A stretch of 8,745 bases of DNA from JADJLQ01 sp034439915 (GCA_034439915.1 JAWXBI010000312.1:1-8745); one strand, 5' to 3'. Shown: positions 1 to 6,995, counted from the first letter of the stretch. Notes: generated by a model not told the origin, from the sequence alone. Numbers and translations: made by a program.

Positions 1-251
1 GATAATCCCAGTGCAGCAACAAGGCCATAGCGCCAGATCGGACCACTCATACCAAATATATCGACATCGGGATATTTATACGTGCCTTCCATGGGGGAAG
101 ACCATACCTTGTCTTTATATTTAGCTGCCAGGTCCTCCGTAGCTTTTTTCTTAAAAATAGATTTAAGAATAAGAACGATTGCCACTACCGATAACAAAAT
201 TCCAAAAGCAAGCCAAGTCGCTGTAGTGCCGTCAATTTCTGTCAAATTCAT
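1..251 (-). CDS. N-terminal fragment of a membrane protein, possibly TonB-family energy transducer
   Basis: Reading leftwards from an ATG at 251-249, an open frame of 83 codons runs off the window edge, so only the N-terminus is present. It starts MNLTEIDGTTATWLAFG and has a clear membrane segment at about residues 13-33, followed by a basic stretch (KSIFKKK). A second hydrophobic stretch begins near residue 72 (IWRYGLVAALGL), just after a YKYPDVDIF motif. Some Bacteroidota TonB proteins have a similar Pro-Asp/Glu-rich lead into their single membrane anchor, and gcvH-vanZ-tonB is a gene order I associate with this phylum. That context is the main reason for the TonB suggestion. The start lies only 2 bp after the stop of the VanZ-like gene, which implies translational coupling. 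The extra N-terminal membrane segment is unusual for TonB, and the diagnostic C-terminal domain is outside the window, so the gene could be another membrane protein. Confidence 0.5.
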   Translation of the reverse strand, partial: MNLTEIDGTTATWLAFGILLSVVAIVLILKSIFKKKATEDLAAKYKDKVWSSPMEGTYKYPDVDIFGMSGPIWRYGLVAALGL

Positions 252-253
252 AT

Positions 254-628
254 TTACGGTTTTAAAAGGATTCTATAAAATAATATGCCAACAATTGACC
301 CGATAATATTAGCAACAATATCCAACATCTCAAAACTCCGGCCGGCGAAAAAAAATTTTTGACCAAATTCTGTACAGAAACTTAAACTTACGGAGCCAAT
401 CAATCCATTGAATATCAAAGTATTCCATGGTTGTTTTTTACTCTCCCAGGCGTACAAGACCAGCAGAATAAAATACAATACAAAATGAACCACTTTGTCC
501 AAATAAGGAATGTCTAAATCTACCTCGGGCAAAGAACGTTTAGGAAGTAAACTGACGATCAGGATCAGTAATACCCAAACCAAACTCCAGCTATACTTCC
601 TAATTAATAAGATGCCGCTCTCACTCAA
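254..628 (-). CDS. VanZ-like family small membrane protein
   Basis: A 124-residue hydrophobic protein with the VanZ-like family signature: DKVVHF at 44-49, TEFGQKFF at 86-93, and GRSFEMLDIVAN at 96-107. About four membrane segments are visible, near 13-28, 46-60, 69-84 and 104-121. The family is named after VanZ of teicoplanin-resistance clusters, but stand-alone members like this have no settled biochemical role, and nothing here suggests glycopeptide resistance. It follows gcvH by about 25 bp and overlaps nothing. The start is uncertain. The best-fitting initiation codon is TTG at 628-626. There is no in-frame ATG between the gcvH stop and the first membrane segment, although the frame stays open upstream into the gcvH 3' end. 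An ATG overlapping the gcvH stop (ATGA) opens a different frame that closes after ten codons. The family assignment is confident; the exact N-terminus is not. Confidence 0.88.
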   Translation of the reverse strand: MSESGILLIRKYSWSLVWVLLILIVSLLPKRSLPEVDLDIPYLDKVVHFVLYFILLVLYAWESKKQPWNTLIFNGLIGSVSLSFCTEFGQKFFFAGRSFEMLDIVANIIGSIVGILFYRILLKP

Positions 629-653
629 TTTTGGTGTGTATCCGAGGATTTTA

Positions 654-1049
654 TCATTGGATGAGTTCCTGATAGGCAGAGCCTTCGAGTAAACTTTCCA
701 GTTCAGTGGTGTCTGTCAATTCAATTTTAATGATCCATCCTGCGCCATAGGGGTCTTCATTGATTAATCCGGGATTGTCCCCGCCTTTATCGCTAATGGC
801 CTCGTTAAATTCAAGGATTTTTCCACTTACCGGCATAAACAGGTCAGACGTGGTCTTTACGGCTTCCACAGTACCAAAAACCTGCCCTTTATTTAATGTT
901 TTACCTACGGTAGTCACTTCAACGTATACCAATTCACCCAATTCACCCTGGGCAAAATCAGTGATACCCACAATGGCTTTTTGGTCTGCTTCGACTTTGA
1001 TCCATTCGTGTTCCGGTGTGTACCTTAAGCCCTGCTCGATTTTTGACAT
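654..1049 (-). CDS. gcvH: Glycine cleavage system H protein
   Basis: A 131-residue lipoyl-domain protein of normal GcvH length. It carries the aminomethyl group of glycine on a lipoyl arm and shuttles it between the P, T and L proteins of the cytoplasmic glycine cleavage complex. Family marks are the N-terminal YTPEHEWI (10-17), VGITDFAQGELGELVYVE (27-44), the lipoylation site VEAVK with modified Lys65, and the C-terminal GGDNPGLINEDPYGAGW (89-105). It starts at ATG 1049-1047, 22 bp after the citrate synthase stop, and is followed closely by the VanZ-like gene, so it is probably co-transcribed with both. gcvT and gcvP are not present in the window; in Bacteroidota they are often unlinked. H protein can also serve as a lipoate carrier for 2-oxoacid dehydrogenases, which could explain its position beside a TCA-cycle gene, but that is inference. 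Confidence 0.97.
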   Translation of the reverse strand: MSKIEQGLRYTPEHEWIKVEADQKAIVGITDFAQGELGELVYVEVTTVGKTLNKGQVFGTVEAVKTTSDLFMPVSGKILEFNEAISDKGGDNPGLINEDPYGAGWIIKIELTDTTELESLLEGSAYQELIQ

Positions 1050-1071
1050 AATAGTTGTTATAAAGGGTTAA

Positions 1072-2391
1072 TTATTTATGATCATTGTTGTGCTGGACAA
1101 AATCAAAAACCCATTCCGATGTCAACGATTTAGGCCTTTCCAGCGGAAAACCTAAAGCTCTGGCCCAGCATTGGGCTGCCATTACCCCCAGGGACCTGGA
1201 CACCCCAAACAGCACCGTATAATAATTGTATTCATTTAACCCATAATGTACCAGCATAGCCCCGCTGTGCGCATCTACATTGGGCCAGGGATTGCTCACC
1301 TTACCCAGACTTTGAAGGATCGGGGGTACGATATCAAATAATTTCCATACGATCTGGATGATATCATCGTGCCCTAGATACCGTTCAGAAAATCGTTTTT
1401 GAGCATAAAAACGGGGATCGGGCTGCCGTAAAACGGCATGTCCATACCCGGGTATTACCTGTCCTTTTTGTAAAGTCTGCCGGATATATTCTGCAATCTG
1501 ATCATTGGTGGGTTGCCTGGTCCCAAGAGCCTCGACCAGCTCAAAGATCCATTTTATTACTTCCTGATTGGCCAAGCCGTGCAATGGGCCTGCGAGCGCG
1601 TTCATGGCCGCCGCATAGGAGAGATAGACATCACTCAATGTAGAACCGACCAGATGGGCAGTATGGGCAGATGCATTGCCCCCTTCATGATCTGCATGAA
1701 TAGTCTGGTACAAGCGCATCATCTCATAACATTCTTCACCTTCAAGGCCCAGCATATGGGCGTAATTTGCTGCCCAGTCTAAAGATCGGTCAGCATCTAT
1801 ATGTACTCCGTTTTTGAATGTCCTCCTGTAAATGTGTGCCGCGGCAAAAGGGATACGGGCGATCAGATTCATTGCATCTTCATACGTGGCATCCCAATAA
1901 TCAGATTTAGGCATCCCTTCATCATACTTTTTCGCAAAAATGGAATCTACCTGGAGCGCATTGATCGCTATACTAAATTGGGTCATCGGGTGGACCTCCG
2001 GAGGTAAAGCATCCAAAGCGCGGGTCATTGCAGCCGGGATCACAGCCCTCCGTTCCCATTCATCACTCAACCATTGAATCTGGGTTTCCGTTGGTATTTC
2101 ACCCGTAAGCATCAGCCAAAATATACCTTCCGGTAAAGGTTCCTGGCCACCAGGGGCTTTGGGCAATAAACTCTGGATCTGGGGAATGGTATATCCTCTG
2201 AACTTGATACCCTCCTGGGCATCCAACAGGGAGGTTTCCCAAATCATACTTTGGATACCACGCATACCACCGAATGCCTGCTCCAACCTAACCTCGTCAA
2301 TCTTCACATTACCGTGCTCCTTGAGCAGGGATTTGATCTTATCTTTGAGGTCGTGAGCCTTTTGTCTGAATATTTCTTTTAATTCGTCCAT
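1072..2391 (-). CDS. gltA: Citrate synthase, mitochondrial-like type I
   Basis: A 439-residue enzyme that condenses oxaloacetate and acetyl-CoA to citrate, the entry step of the TCA cycle. The catalytic triad is intact: His271 in AGPLHGLANQE, His318 in PGYGHAVLR, and Asp373 in NPWPNVDAHSG. The substrate-binding DHEGGN lies at 234-239. The sequence reads much more like animal mitochondrial citrate synthase than the hexameric E. coli GltA: compare LPKAPGGQEPLPEGIFWL (76-93), SAHTAHLVGSTLSD (241-254) and ALGFPLERPKS (412-422) with the vertebrate enzyme. An acidic/basic helix of about 30 residues precedes the conserved core. No mitochondrial-type targeting or secretion signal is evident, so it should be cytoplasmic. 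The start ATG at 2391-2389 is preceded by an AGGTG-like purine patch very close to it. It is the first gene of the leftward operon with gcvH. The gene symbol follows usual bacterial naming only. Confidence 0.97.
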   Translation of the reverse strand: MDELKEIFRQKAHDLKDKIKSLLKEHGNVKIDEVRLEQAFGGMRGIQSMIWETSLLDAQEGIKFRGYTIPQIQSLLPKAPGGQEPLPEGIFWLMLTGEIPTETQIQWLSDEWERRAVIPAAMTRALDALPPEVHPMTQFSIAINALQVDSIFAKKYDEGMPKSDYWDATYEDAMNLIARIPFAAAHIYRRTFKNGVHIDADRSLDWAANYAHMLGLEGEECYEMMRLYQTIHADHEGGNASAHTAHLVGSTLSDVYLSYAAAMNALAGPLHGLANQEVIKWIFELVEALGTRQPTNDQIAEYIRQTLQKGQVIPGYGHAVLRQPDPRFYAQKRFSERYLGHDDIIQIVWKLFDIVPPILQSLGKVSNPWPNVDAHSGAMLVHYGLNEYNYYTVLFGVSRSLGVMAAQCWARALGFPLERPKSLTSEWVFDFVQHNNDHK

Positions 2392-2446
2392 TACACCTTT
2401 AAACTACTAATCACAAATAATGCCACTTTATTCTGGCTATGAGGGT

Positions 2447-2454
2447 CAAAATTA
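2447..2454 (-). promoter_or_regulatory. Candidate -7 box of the citrate synthase operon
   Basis: On the minus strand these bases read TAATTTTG, an exact match to the Bacteroidota -7 consensus TAnnTTTG. The box lies about 55 bp upstream of the citrate synthase ATG, which would leave a leader of roughly 45-50 nt. No clear TTTG -33 element is seen at the expected distance, and the AT-rich setting makes chance matches likely. Confidence 0.4.
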
Positions 2455-2571
2455 TCTGATTCGAGGCTAAATAAATAATATTTTATAAAATGATACCTAC
2501 TTTTTTAGGTAATGTACCCTCAGCTTCCGATCATTATTTTGAACGATAATTTGATTGTACCTTAACCTGAT

Positions 2572-3156
2572 ATGTTGGAAATTCAAGGCAAACTCATTAG
2601 TCTCGACCTGATTGAAAAAAAATTTGTGTGCAACCTCAGTGCTTGTAAAGGTGCCTGTTGCGTCGAAGGCGAACAAGGTGCCCCGCTGGAAGAAAACGAA
2701 ACGATTATCCTGGCCCGGATTGCTCCCGCCGTATTGTTTTTGCTGGATCCAGAGGCACAGGGGATCCTTGGAAAGTATACCCACCAGCGCAATGAAGATG
2801 ATTCTATTTCCACACCACTCCGGGCAGACCGGTCCTGTGCCTACTCTATCCGAAATGAATCCGGAGTCTTGACTTGCGGAATTGAAAAAGCATATTGCGC
2901 CGGCTTGATAGATTGGATCAAACCTTTATCTTGCCATCTGTATCCTATCCGGGTCCATCGAAATGAAGAGACTGGATGGGAGGCACTGAATTATGACAAA
3001 TGGGAAATTTGCGCTCCTGCATGTACACAAGGCGATAGGATGGGTATACCCATCTATCGTTTTGTCAAAGATGCCCTGGTCAGAAAATATGGAGAAACCT
3101 TTTATCAGGAATTGGACGAGGTCGCTGAATCCTGGAAAGAAAAGCAAAAAATATAA
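2572..3156 (+). CDS. DUF3109 family cysteine-rich protein
   Basis: A 194-residue soluble protein matching the DUF3109 family, which is related to YkgJ-type CxxCxxCC metal-binding proteins. It has ten cysteines: Cys20, 25, 29, 30, 89, 102, 109, 121, 147 and 151. The N-terminal cluster reads CNLSACKGACCVEGEQGAPL, and conserved blocks follow at TCGIEKAYCAGL (101-112), KPLSCHLYPIRV (117-128) and WEICAPAC (144-151). The spacing suggests a metal or Fe-S centre, but no biochemical function is established for the family. There is no signal peptide or membrane segment, so it should be cytoplasmic. It is transcribed divergently from the citrate synthase operon and ends 14 bp before the FAH-family gene, so those two probably share a transcript. 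The start ATG 2572 gives the expected family N-terminus. Confidence 0.9.
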   Translation: MLEIQGKLISLDLIEKKFVCNLSACKGACCVEGEQGAPLEENETIILARIAPAVLFLLDPEAQGILGKYTHQRNEDDSISTPLRADRSCAYSIRNESGVLTCGIEKAYCAGLIDWIKPLSCHLYPIRVHRNEETGWEALNYDKWEICAPACTQGDRMGIPIYRFVKDALVRKYGETFYQELDEVAESWKEKQKI

Positions 3157-3170
3157 TCCAAACGACTATC

Positions 3171-4013
3171 ATGTTTAAACTATACAAAACGCCGACCAAA
3201 AATTTTATAGAATACCAGAATGCCTTTTATCTTTCAGCCAGTACCGGTTGGGATAAATGGATAAATCAGGAAAACCTGATCACCGCATTGAAAGCGGAAA
3301 TTAAAGACCAGCCTTCCCTGAGTGACCCGGATATCCTGAAATTGAACCAAGAATTAATTGCCCCTATCGGTTCTCAGGAAGTCTGGGCAGCCGGGGTCAC
3401 CTATTTAAGAAGCCGTGATGCACGAATGGAAGAAAGTGAAGTTGCCAAATCTGCGTATGATCTGGTCTATGAAGCGGAAAGGCCGGAAATTTTTTTTAAA
3501 TCGACTGCTTCAAGAGTGGCAGGTCCGGGCCAACATGTCAACATCAGAAAAGATTCCACCTGGAACGTTCCCGAACCGGAAATGACCGTTTGTATTAACT
3601 GTCAGGGCAGGATCATTGGATATACCATTGGAAACGACATGAGCTCCCGCTCTATCGAAGGGGAAAATACCCTTTACCTTCCTCAGGCAAAAACCTATGA
3701 AAGAAGTGCTGCTCTGGGACCTTGTTTATTAATTCAGGATGCTCCCTTAGACCCTGAAACACGTATAGAACTTAAAATCTTCAGGGAAGCCGCCTGTGTG
3801 TTTCAAGGAAAAACACCCTGGTCGTCTATGATTAGAAAACTGGAGGATTTGAAAGGGTACCTGTTGCGTGGGCTTCAATTTGAACAAGGTTGCTTTCTGA
3901 TGACAGGGACAGGAATAGTACCACCATCGACCTTCACCCTCGAAGAAGGGGATGCGGTCGAGATCAGCATATCCGGTATTGGCACGCTATTGAATCCTGT
4001 AAAAAGGTATTAA
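3171..4013 (+). CDS. Fumarylacetoacetate hydrolase family protein, probable 2-keto-3-deoxy-sugar-acid dehydratase-like
   Basis: A 280-residue enzyme with an N-terminal domain (about 1-65) and the FAH-type catalytic domain (about 68-280). Expected divalent-metal ligands are visible as EPE at 135-137 and Asp156 in GNDMSSRSIEGEN. Other conserved blocks are VWAAGVTYLRSRDARMEES (71-89), VYEAERPEIFFK (99-110) and LYLPQAKTY (168-176). These blocks resemble the branch containing 2-keto-3-deoxy-D-arabinonate/xylonate dehydratase more than true fumarylacetoacetase, which is far longer. A likely reaction is therefore dehydration of a 2-keto-3-deoxy pentonate to 2-oxoglutarate semialdehyde, but the substrate is not fixed by sequence. 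No sugar dehydrogenase, aldonate dehydratase or transporter is nearby; its only close neighbour is the DUF3109 gene 14 bp upstream. Family assignment is strong and substrate assignment moderate. Confidence 0.85.
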   Translation: MFKLYKTPTKNFIEYQNAFYLSASTGWDKWINQENLITALKAEIKDQPSLSDPDILKLNQELIAPIGSQEVWAAGVTYLRSRDARMEESEVAKSAYDLVYEAERPEIFFKSTASRVAGPGQHVNIRKDSTWNVPEPEMTVCINCQGRIIGYTIGNDMSSRSIEGENTLYLPQAKTYERSAALGPCLLIQDAPLDPETRIELKIFREAACVFQGKTPWSSMIRKLEDLKGYLLRGLQFEQGCFLMTGTGIVPPSTFTLEEGDAVEISISGIGTLLNPVKRY

Positions 4014-4111
4014 GTACCCGTAAGAAGAAAAATAATATAAACCCCGCCTTCCGTTCGCATTTTTCTTTGGCTGGAATAGAGTTCAGGTTCTTCCGGATTT
4101 CATCATTTCCT

Positions 4112-4119
4112 TATCTTTG
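4112..4119 (+). promoter_or_regulatory. Candidate -7 box for guaB, abutting the start codon
   Basis: TATCTTTG matches the Bacteroidota -7 consensus TAnnTTTG exactly. It ends only three bases before the proposed guaB ATG at 4123. If functional, transcription would begin at or just inside the annotated start, giving a leaderless message or implying that translation starts at the next ATG (4165). No TTTG -33 element is evident 19-20 bp upstream. Confidence 0.45.
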
Positions 4120-4122
4120 CAC

Positions 4123-5604
4123 ATGGAAAAAACAATCAAGCACCCCTCTGTCGTCATCGAGGAGATGTTTACTTTTGATGATATACTGCTGATCCCTGCA
4201 TATTCCCAGGTATTACCCCGACAGGTCAATATTGAGACCCAACTGACCACCGGTATTCGCCTTAATGTACCTATCGTCTCAGCCGCCATGGATACGGTCA
4301 CTGAAAAAAAATTGGCTATTGCTATTGCCCGTGAAGGAGGTATTGGAATTATCCATAAAAACATGTCGATTGAAGCCCAGGCGGACCAGGTCAAAAGTGT
4401 AAAGCGGTCGGAAAGCGGGATGATCATCGATCCCATCACGCTCCAGGCAGGAGCCAGGGTAAGGGATGCCCGGCAAATCATGGATAAATATGGGATTGGA
4501 GGCATCCCCATCGTGGACGAAACCAACCATCTTATTGGAATTCTGACTAACCGCGACCTGCGGTTTGAAACAGATTACAACCGGCCCATCACCGAAATCA
4601 TGACCAGAGATAAATTGGTGACTACTCAAAAAGGAACCACCCTAAATCAGGCTAAAGGCATCATCCAACAATACAAAGTGGAAAAATTACCGGTAGTGGA
4701 CGAAAAAGGCAAATTGATCGGACTCATTACCTATAAAGACATCATGCGCCTTGAAGATTATCCCCTTTCCTGTAAAGACACGTTTGGTCGATTGGTAGTG
4801 GGCGCAGCCGTAGGAGTCAATAGTGAATTGCATGACCGTGTGGATGCATTGGTCCAGGTGCAGGTAGACGTGATTTGTATCGATACCGCCCACGGGCATT
4901 CTCAAGGGGTTTTGGATGCAGTGAAAGAAGTTAGGAAAAGATACCCCCATCTGGAAATCATTGCAGGCAACGTGGCCACCGGGGAGGGGGCTAAAGCACT
5001 TGTAGAGGCAGGGGTCAATGCAGTCAAAGTCGGGGTAGGACCCGGCAGCATCTGCACGACCCGGGTGGTGGCAGGAGTAGGTGTACCCCAGCTATCTGCC
5101 ATCCTGGAAGCTGCGAGGGGAATCTCAGGTTCGGGAGTTCCGATTATTGGCGACGGAGGGATCCGGTTTACGGGAGATATTGTCAAAGCAATTGCCGCTG
5201 GTGCCAGTTCGATCATGGCCGGTGGGTTATTTGCCGGAGTGGAAGAGGCACCTGGCGAAACGATTTTATTTGAAGGCAGAAAGTTTAAAACGTACCGGGG
5301 TATGGGTTCATTGGGTGCTATGCAATCCGGTTCAAAAGACCGCTATTTCCAGGATGCGGAAGATGATATTAAAAAATTAGTTCCGGAGGGCATAGAAGGC
5401 CGAGTTCCTTATAGAGGCTTATTGTCCGAGGTTATGGTCCAGAATATCGGAGGACTGAGGGCTGGAATGGGTTATTGTGGAGCGGCTACGATAAAAGAAT
5501 TGCAACAGGCTAAAATGATTAGGATCTCGGCGGCGGGTATTCATGAAAGCCACCCCCACCATATAACTATTACCAAAGAATCCCCCAATTATTCATCCAA
5601 ATAA
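4123..5604 (+). CDS. guaB: Inosine-5'-monophosphate dehydrogenase
   Basis: A 493-residue cytoplasmic enzyme that oxidises IMP to XMP with NAD+, the committed step of GTP synthesis. The N-terminal FTFDDILLIPAYSQVLPR (16-33) is typical. Two CBS domains occupy about 98-150 and 155-212 and are known to sense adenine and guanine nucleotides in this family. The catalytic loop is GPGSICTTR with Cys311. GDGGIR (343-348), MAGGLFAG (365-372) and YRGMGSLGAM (391-400) bind the nucleotide, and EGIEGRVPYRG (422-432) belongs to the mobile flap. The start is taken as ATG 4123. A TTG two codons upstream (4117) overlaps the candidate promoter and is less likely. ATG 4165, giving MFTFDDILL, is a shorter but workable alternative. 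The gene stands between the FAH gene and aguB with about 100 and 52 bp gaps, and is probably its own transcription unit or the head of one with aguB. Confidence 0.98.
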   Translation: MEKTIKHPSVVIEEMFTFDDILLIPAYSQVLPRQVNIETQLTTGIRLNVPIVSAAMDTVTEKKLAIAIAREGGIGIIHKNMSIEAQADQVKSVKRSESGMIIDPITLQAGARVRDARQIMDKYGIGGIPIVDETNHLIGILTNRDLRFETDYNRPITEIMTRDKLVTTQKGTTLNQAKGIIQQYKVEKLPVVDEKGKLIGLITYKDIMRLEDYPLSCKDTFGRLVVGAAVGVNSELHDRVDALVQVQVDVICIDTAHGHSQGVLDAVKEVRKRYPHLEIIAGNVATGEGAKALVEAGVNAVKVGVGPGSICTTRVVAGVGVPQLSAILEAARGISGSGVPIIGDGGIRFTGDIVKAIAAGASSIMAGGLFAGVEEAPGETILFEGRKFKTYRGMGSLGAMQSGSKDRYFQDAEDDIKKLVPEGIEGRVPYRGLLSEVMVQNIGGLRAGMGYCGAATIKELQQAKMIRISAAGIHESHPHHITITKESPNYSSK

Positions 5605-5656
5605 TGATCTCAACTGACCACCACAACGTGATTATAGAACAAAAATGAAAACATAG

Positions 5657-6535
5657 ATGAAAAACCCAGTCCAGGTAGGTATTGTCCAGATGTCGTGTAC
5701 CCGAGACCCTAAAGACAATCTGAATAAAGCAATAGAAAAAATTTACGAGTTGGCAACTCAGGGTGCTCAAATAATTTGCCTGCAGGAATTATTTACCAGC
5801 CTGTATTTCTGTGATACGGAAGATTATGAAAATTTTAAACTGGCTGAGGCTATACCCGGTCCGTCTACTGAAAAATTGGAGGAAGTTGCCAGAGAAACGG
5901 GGTCAGTCATCATCGCATCATTATTCGAAAAAAGGGCACCGGGCATTTACCACAATACCACCGCAGTCATCGACGCCGATGGCAGTTACCTCGGGAAGTA
6001 CCGTAAAATGCATATCCCCGATGATCCCGCCTACTACGAAAAATTCTATTTTACCCCCGGAGACCTGGGATACAAAGTATTCAAAACAAAGTTTGCGACG
6101 ATAGGTGTTTTGATATGTTGGGACCAATGGTACCCTGAGGCTGCCCGATTGACTGCATTAATGGGTGCAGATATGTTGTTTTATCCGACCGCAATCGGAT
6201 GGGCTACCAGTCAGGACCCGGAGACCAACAAGGAACAATATGAAGGCTGGCAAACCATCCAACGCAGCCATGCCATTGCTAACGGAATCCATGTGGTCAG
6301 TGTCAACCGGGTAGGTTTTGAACAAGATGGCCTGATGCAATTCTGGGGAGGGTCTTTTATCGCCAATCCTTTTGGTAAAGTAATATTTGAGGCTTCACAT
6401 GATCAGGAAGAAATCCATGTGGAACCCCTGGATTTAAACAAAACGGAATTTTACAGGACCCACTGGCCATTTATGAGAGACCGGAGGATTGATTCCTATG
6501 AGCCGATTACGAGAAGGTTTATTGATGGAGAATAG
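5657..6535 (+). CDS. aguB: N-carbamoylputrescine amidase
   Basis: A 292-residue member of the nitrilase superfamily. It hydrolyses N-carbamoylputrescine to putrescine, CO2 and ammonia, the last step of the agmatine route to polyamines. The Glu-Lys-Cys triad is visible: Glu44 in CLQELF, Lys117 in KYRKMHIPDD, and Cys154 in LICWDQWYPEAAR. Blocks specific to the AguB branch include YYEKFYFTPGD (126-136), YPTAIGW (176-182) and the C-terminal RTHWPFMRDRRIDSY (267-281). The length is normal and the protein is cytoplasmic. The start ATG 5657 gives the usual short lead to VGIVQMSC; the upstream region is A-rich with no Shine-Dalgarno site, as is common in Bacteroidota. Its partner aguA lies downstream, but the two are separated by 462 bp holding a broken four-helix-bundle gene. 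This suggests an ancestral aguB-aguA pair that was split by an insertion. Confidence 0.96.
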   Translation: MKNPVQVGIVQMSCTRDPKDNLNKAIEKIYELATQGAQIICLQELFTSLYFCDTEDYENFKLAEAIPGPSTEKLEEVARETGSVIIASLFEKRAPGIYHNTTAVIDADGSYLGKYRKMHIPDDPAYYEKFYFTPGDLGYKVFKTKFATIGVLICWDQWYPEAARLTALMGADMLFYPTAIGWATSQDPETNKEQYEGWQTIQRSHAIANGIHVVSVNRVGFEQDGLMQFWGGSFIANPFGKVIFEASHDQEEIHVEPLDLNKTEFYRTHWPFMRDRRIDSYEPITRRFIDGE

Positions 6536-6541
6536 TTAAAT

Positions 6542-6573
6542 AAGTCAGGAAAGTCAGAAGTCGGAAAAGTCCG
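6542..6573 (+). repeat. Short degenerate tandem array (AAGTC-type unit), left flank of the broken gene
   Basis: Starting 6 bp after the aguB stop, four imperfect 7-9 bp units of the form AAGTCxGG follow one another (AAGTCAGG, AAAGTCAG, AAGTCGG, AAAAGTCCG). The reverse complement of the same unit forms the array at 7042-7108 inside aguA, so the two arrays are inverted relative to each other around the four-helix-bundle pseudogene. Confidence 0.7.
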
Positions 6574-6606
6574 CAATGGACCCGTGATTACTCTTATATC
6601 AAGACG

Positions 6607-6614
6607 TAAATTTG
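6607..6614 (+). promoter_or_regulatory. Candidate -7 box for the four-helix-bundle gene
   Basis: TAAATTTG fits the Bacteroidota TAnnTTTG consensus and lies 21 bp before the ATG at 6636, a plausible distance. No TTTG -33 element is visible. The box overlaps the left arm of a perfect 11-bp inverted repeat, so promoter activity could be subject to operator-like control; this is speculative. Confidence 0.35.
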
Positions 6615-6650
6615 AAAGTAAACACACTATTTAGTATGGCTTTCAAATTT
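6608..6650. repeat. 11-bp perfect inverted repeat around a start codon
   Basis: AAATTTGAAAG at 6608-6618 is the exact reverse complement of CTTTCAAATTT at 6640-6650. The 21-nt spacer contains the ATG (6636) of the four-helix-bundle gene. The left arm overlaps a candidate -7 box and the right arm encodes residues 2-5 of the protein. It could be an operator or, if transcription starts upstream, an RNA hairpin presenting the start codon in its loop. With AT-rich arms, chance remains possible. Confidence 0.5.
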
Positions 6651-6995
6651 GAGAAATTAAAGGTTTGGCAAAAGGCGCTGGACCTTTCAGCAACTGTACA
6701 TCTGCTTACCAGAAAATTTCCAAAAGAAGAATGGTATGTTCTTTCTTCACAGGTTAAAAGAACTCCTGATTCTGTTTCATAAAATATAGCGGAAGGATCT
6801 ACTGGTCAATCCAACAATGAGTTTGCCCGGTTTTTGGGCATTGCATTAAGATCAAATATTGAGGTAGTGGGATGTATTTATCTGGCTAAAAGGAGAGGGA
6901 TAATTGAAGAGACAGATTTTATTGATATTTACAAAAAATGTGAAGAAATCTTAGTCATGATTATTTCTTTGCGCAGGACCTTAAAATCCGGATAA
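6636..6995 (+). pseudogene. Four-helix-bundle protein (S23 / 23S rRNA intervening-sequence family), interrupted by one stop
   Basis: From ATG 6636 the frame reads MAFKFEKLKVWQKALDLS, the typical opening of the four-helix-bundle family first seen in proteins encoded by 23S rRNA intervening sequences. Codon 49 is TAA (6780-6782). The same frame continues intact as NIAEGSTGQSNNEFARFLGI and ends at TAA 6993-6995, giving 119 codons, the usual family length. The family motif is normally S-x-x-N-I-A-E-G with Leu or Ser at the stop position, so a single substitution (TTA or TCA to TAA) explains the break; no frameshift is present. The rest of the gene looks undecayed, so the lesion is recent or a sequencing error. 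The biochemical function of stand-alone members is not settled; Avd of diversity-generating retroelements is a structural relative, but no reverse transcriptase or variable repeat is seen here. It lies between aguB and aguA and ends 2 bp before the aguA ATG. Confidence 0.85.

Noticed and set aside
82..306. Plus-strand open frame of 74 codons
   Set aside because: It lies antisense to the membrane-protein start and the end of the VanZ-like gene, and its translation resembles no family.
629..658. Frameshift joining an ATG overlapping the gcvH stop to the VanZ-like frame
   Set aside because: The ATG frame closes after ten codons and no family residues are recognisable in it; a TTG start explains the gene without an indel.
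2494..2511. Small hairpin TACCTA-CTTTTT-TAGGTA between the divergent genes
   Set aside because: The stem is only 6 bp, AT-rich and lacks a following T-run; too weak to call a terminator or operator.
2547..2553. TAATTTG as a -7 box for the DUF3109 gene
   Set aside because: It is one base short of the TAnnTTTG spacing and has no -33 element; not distinguishable from AT-rich background.
4117..4122. TTG start two codons upstream of guaB ATG
   Set aside because: The TTG is the end of a TAnnTTTG promoter-like box, and an ATG follows immediately; the ATG is the simpler start.
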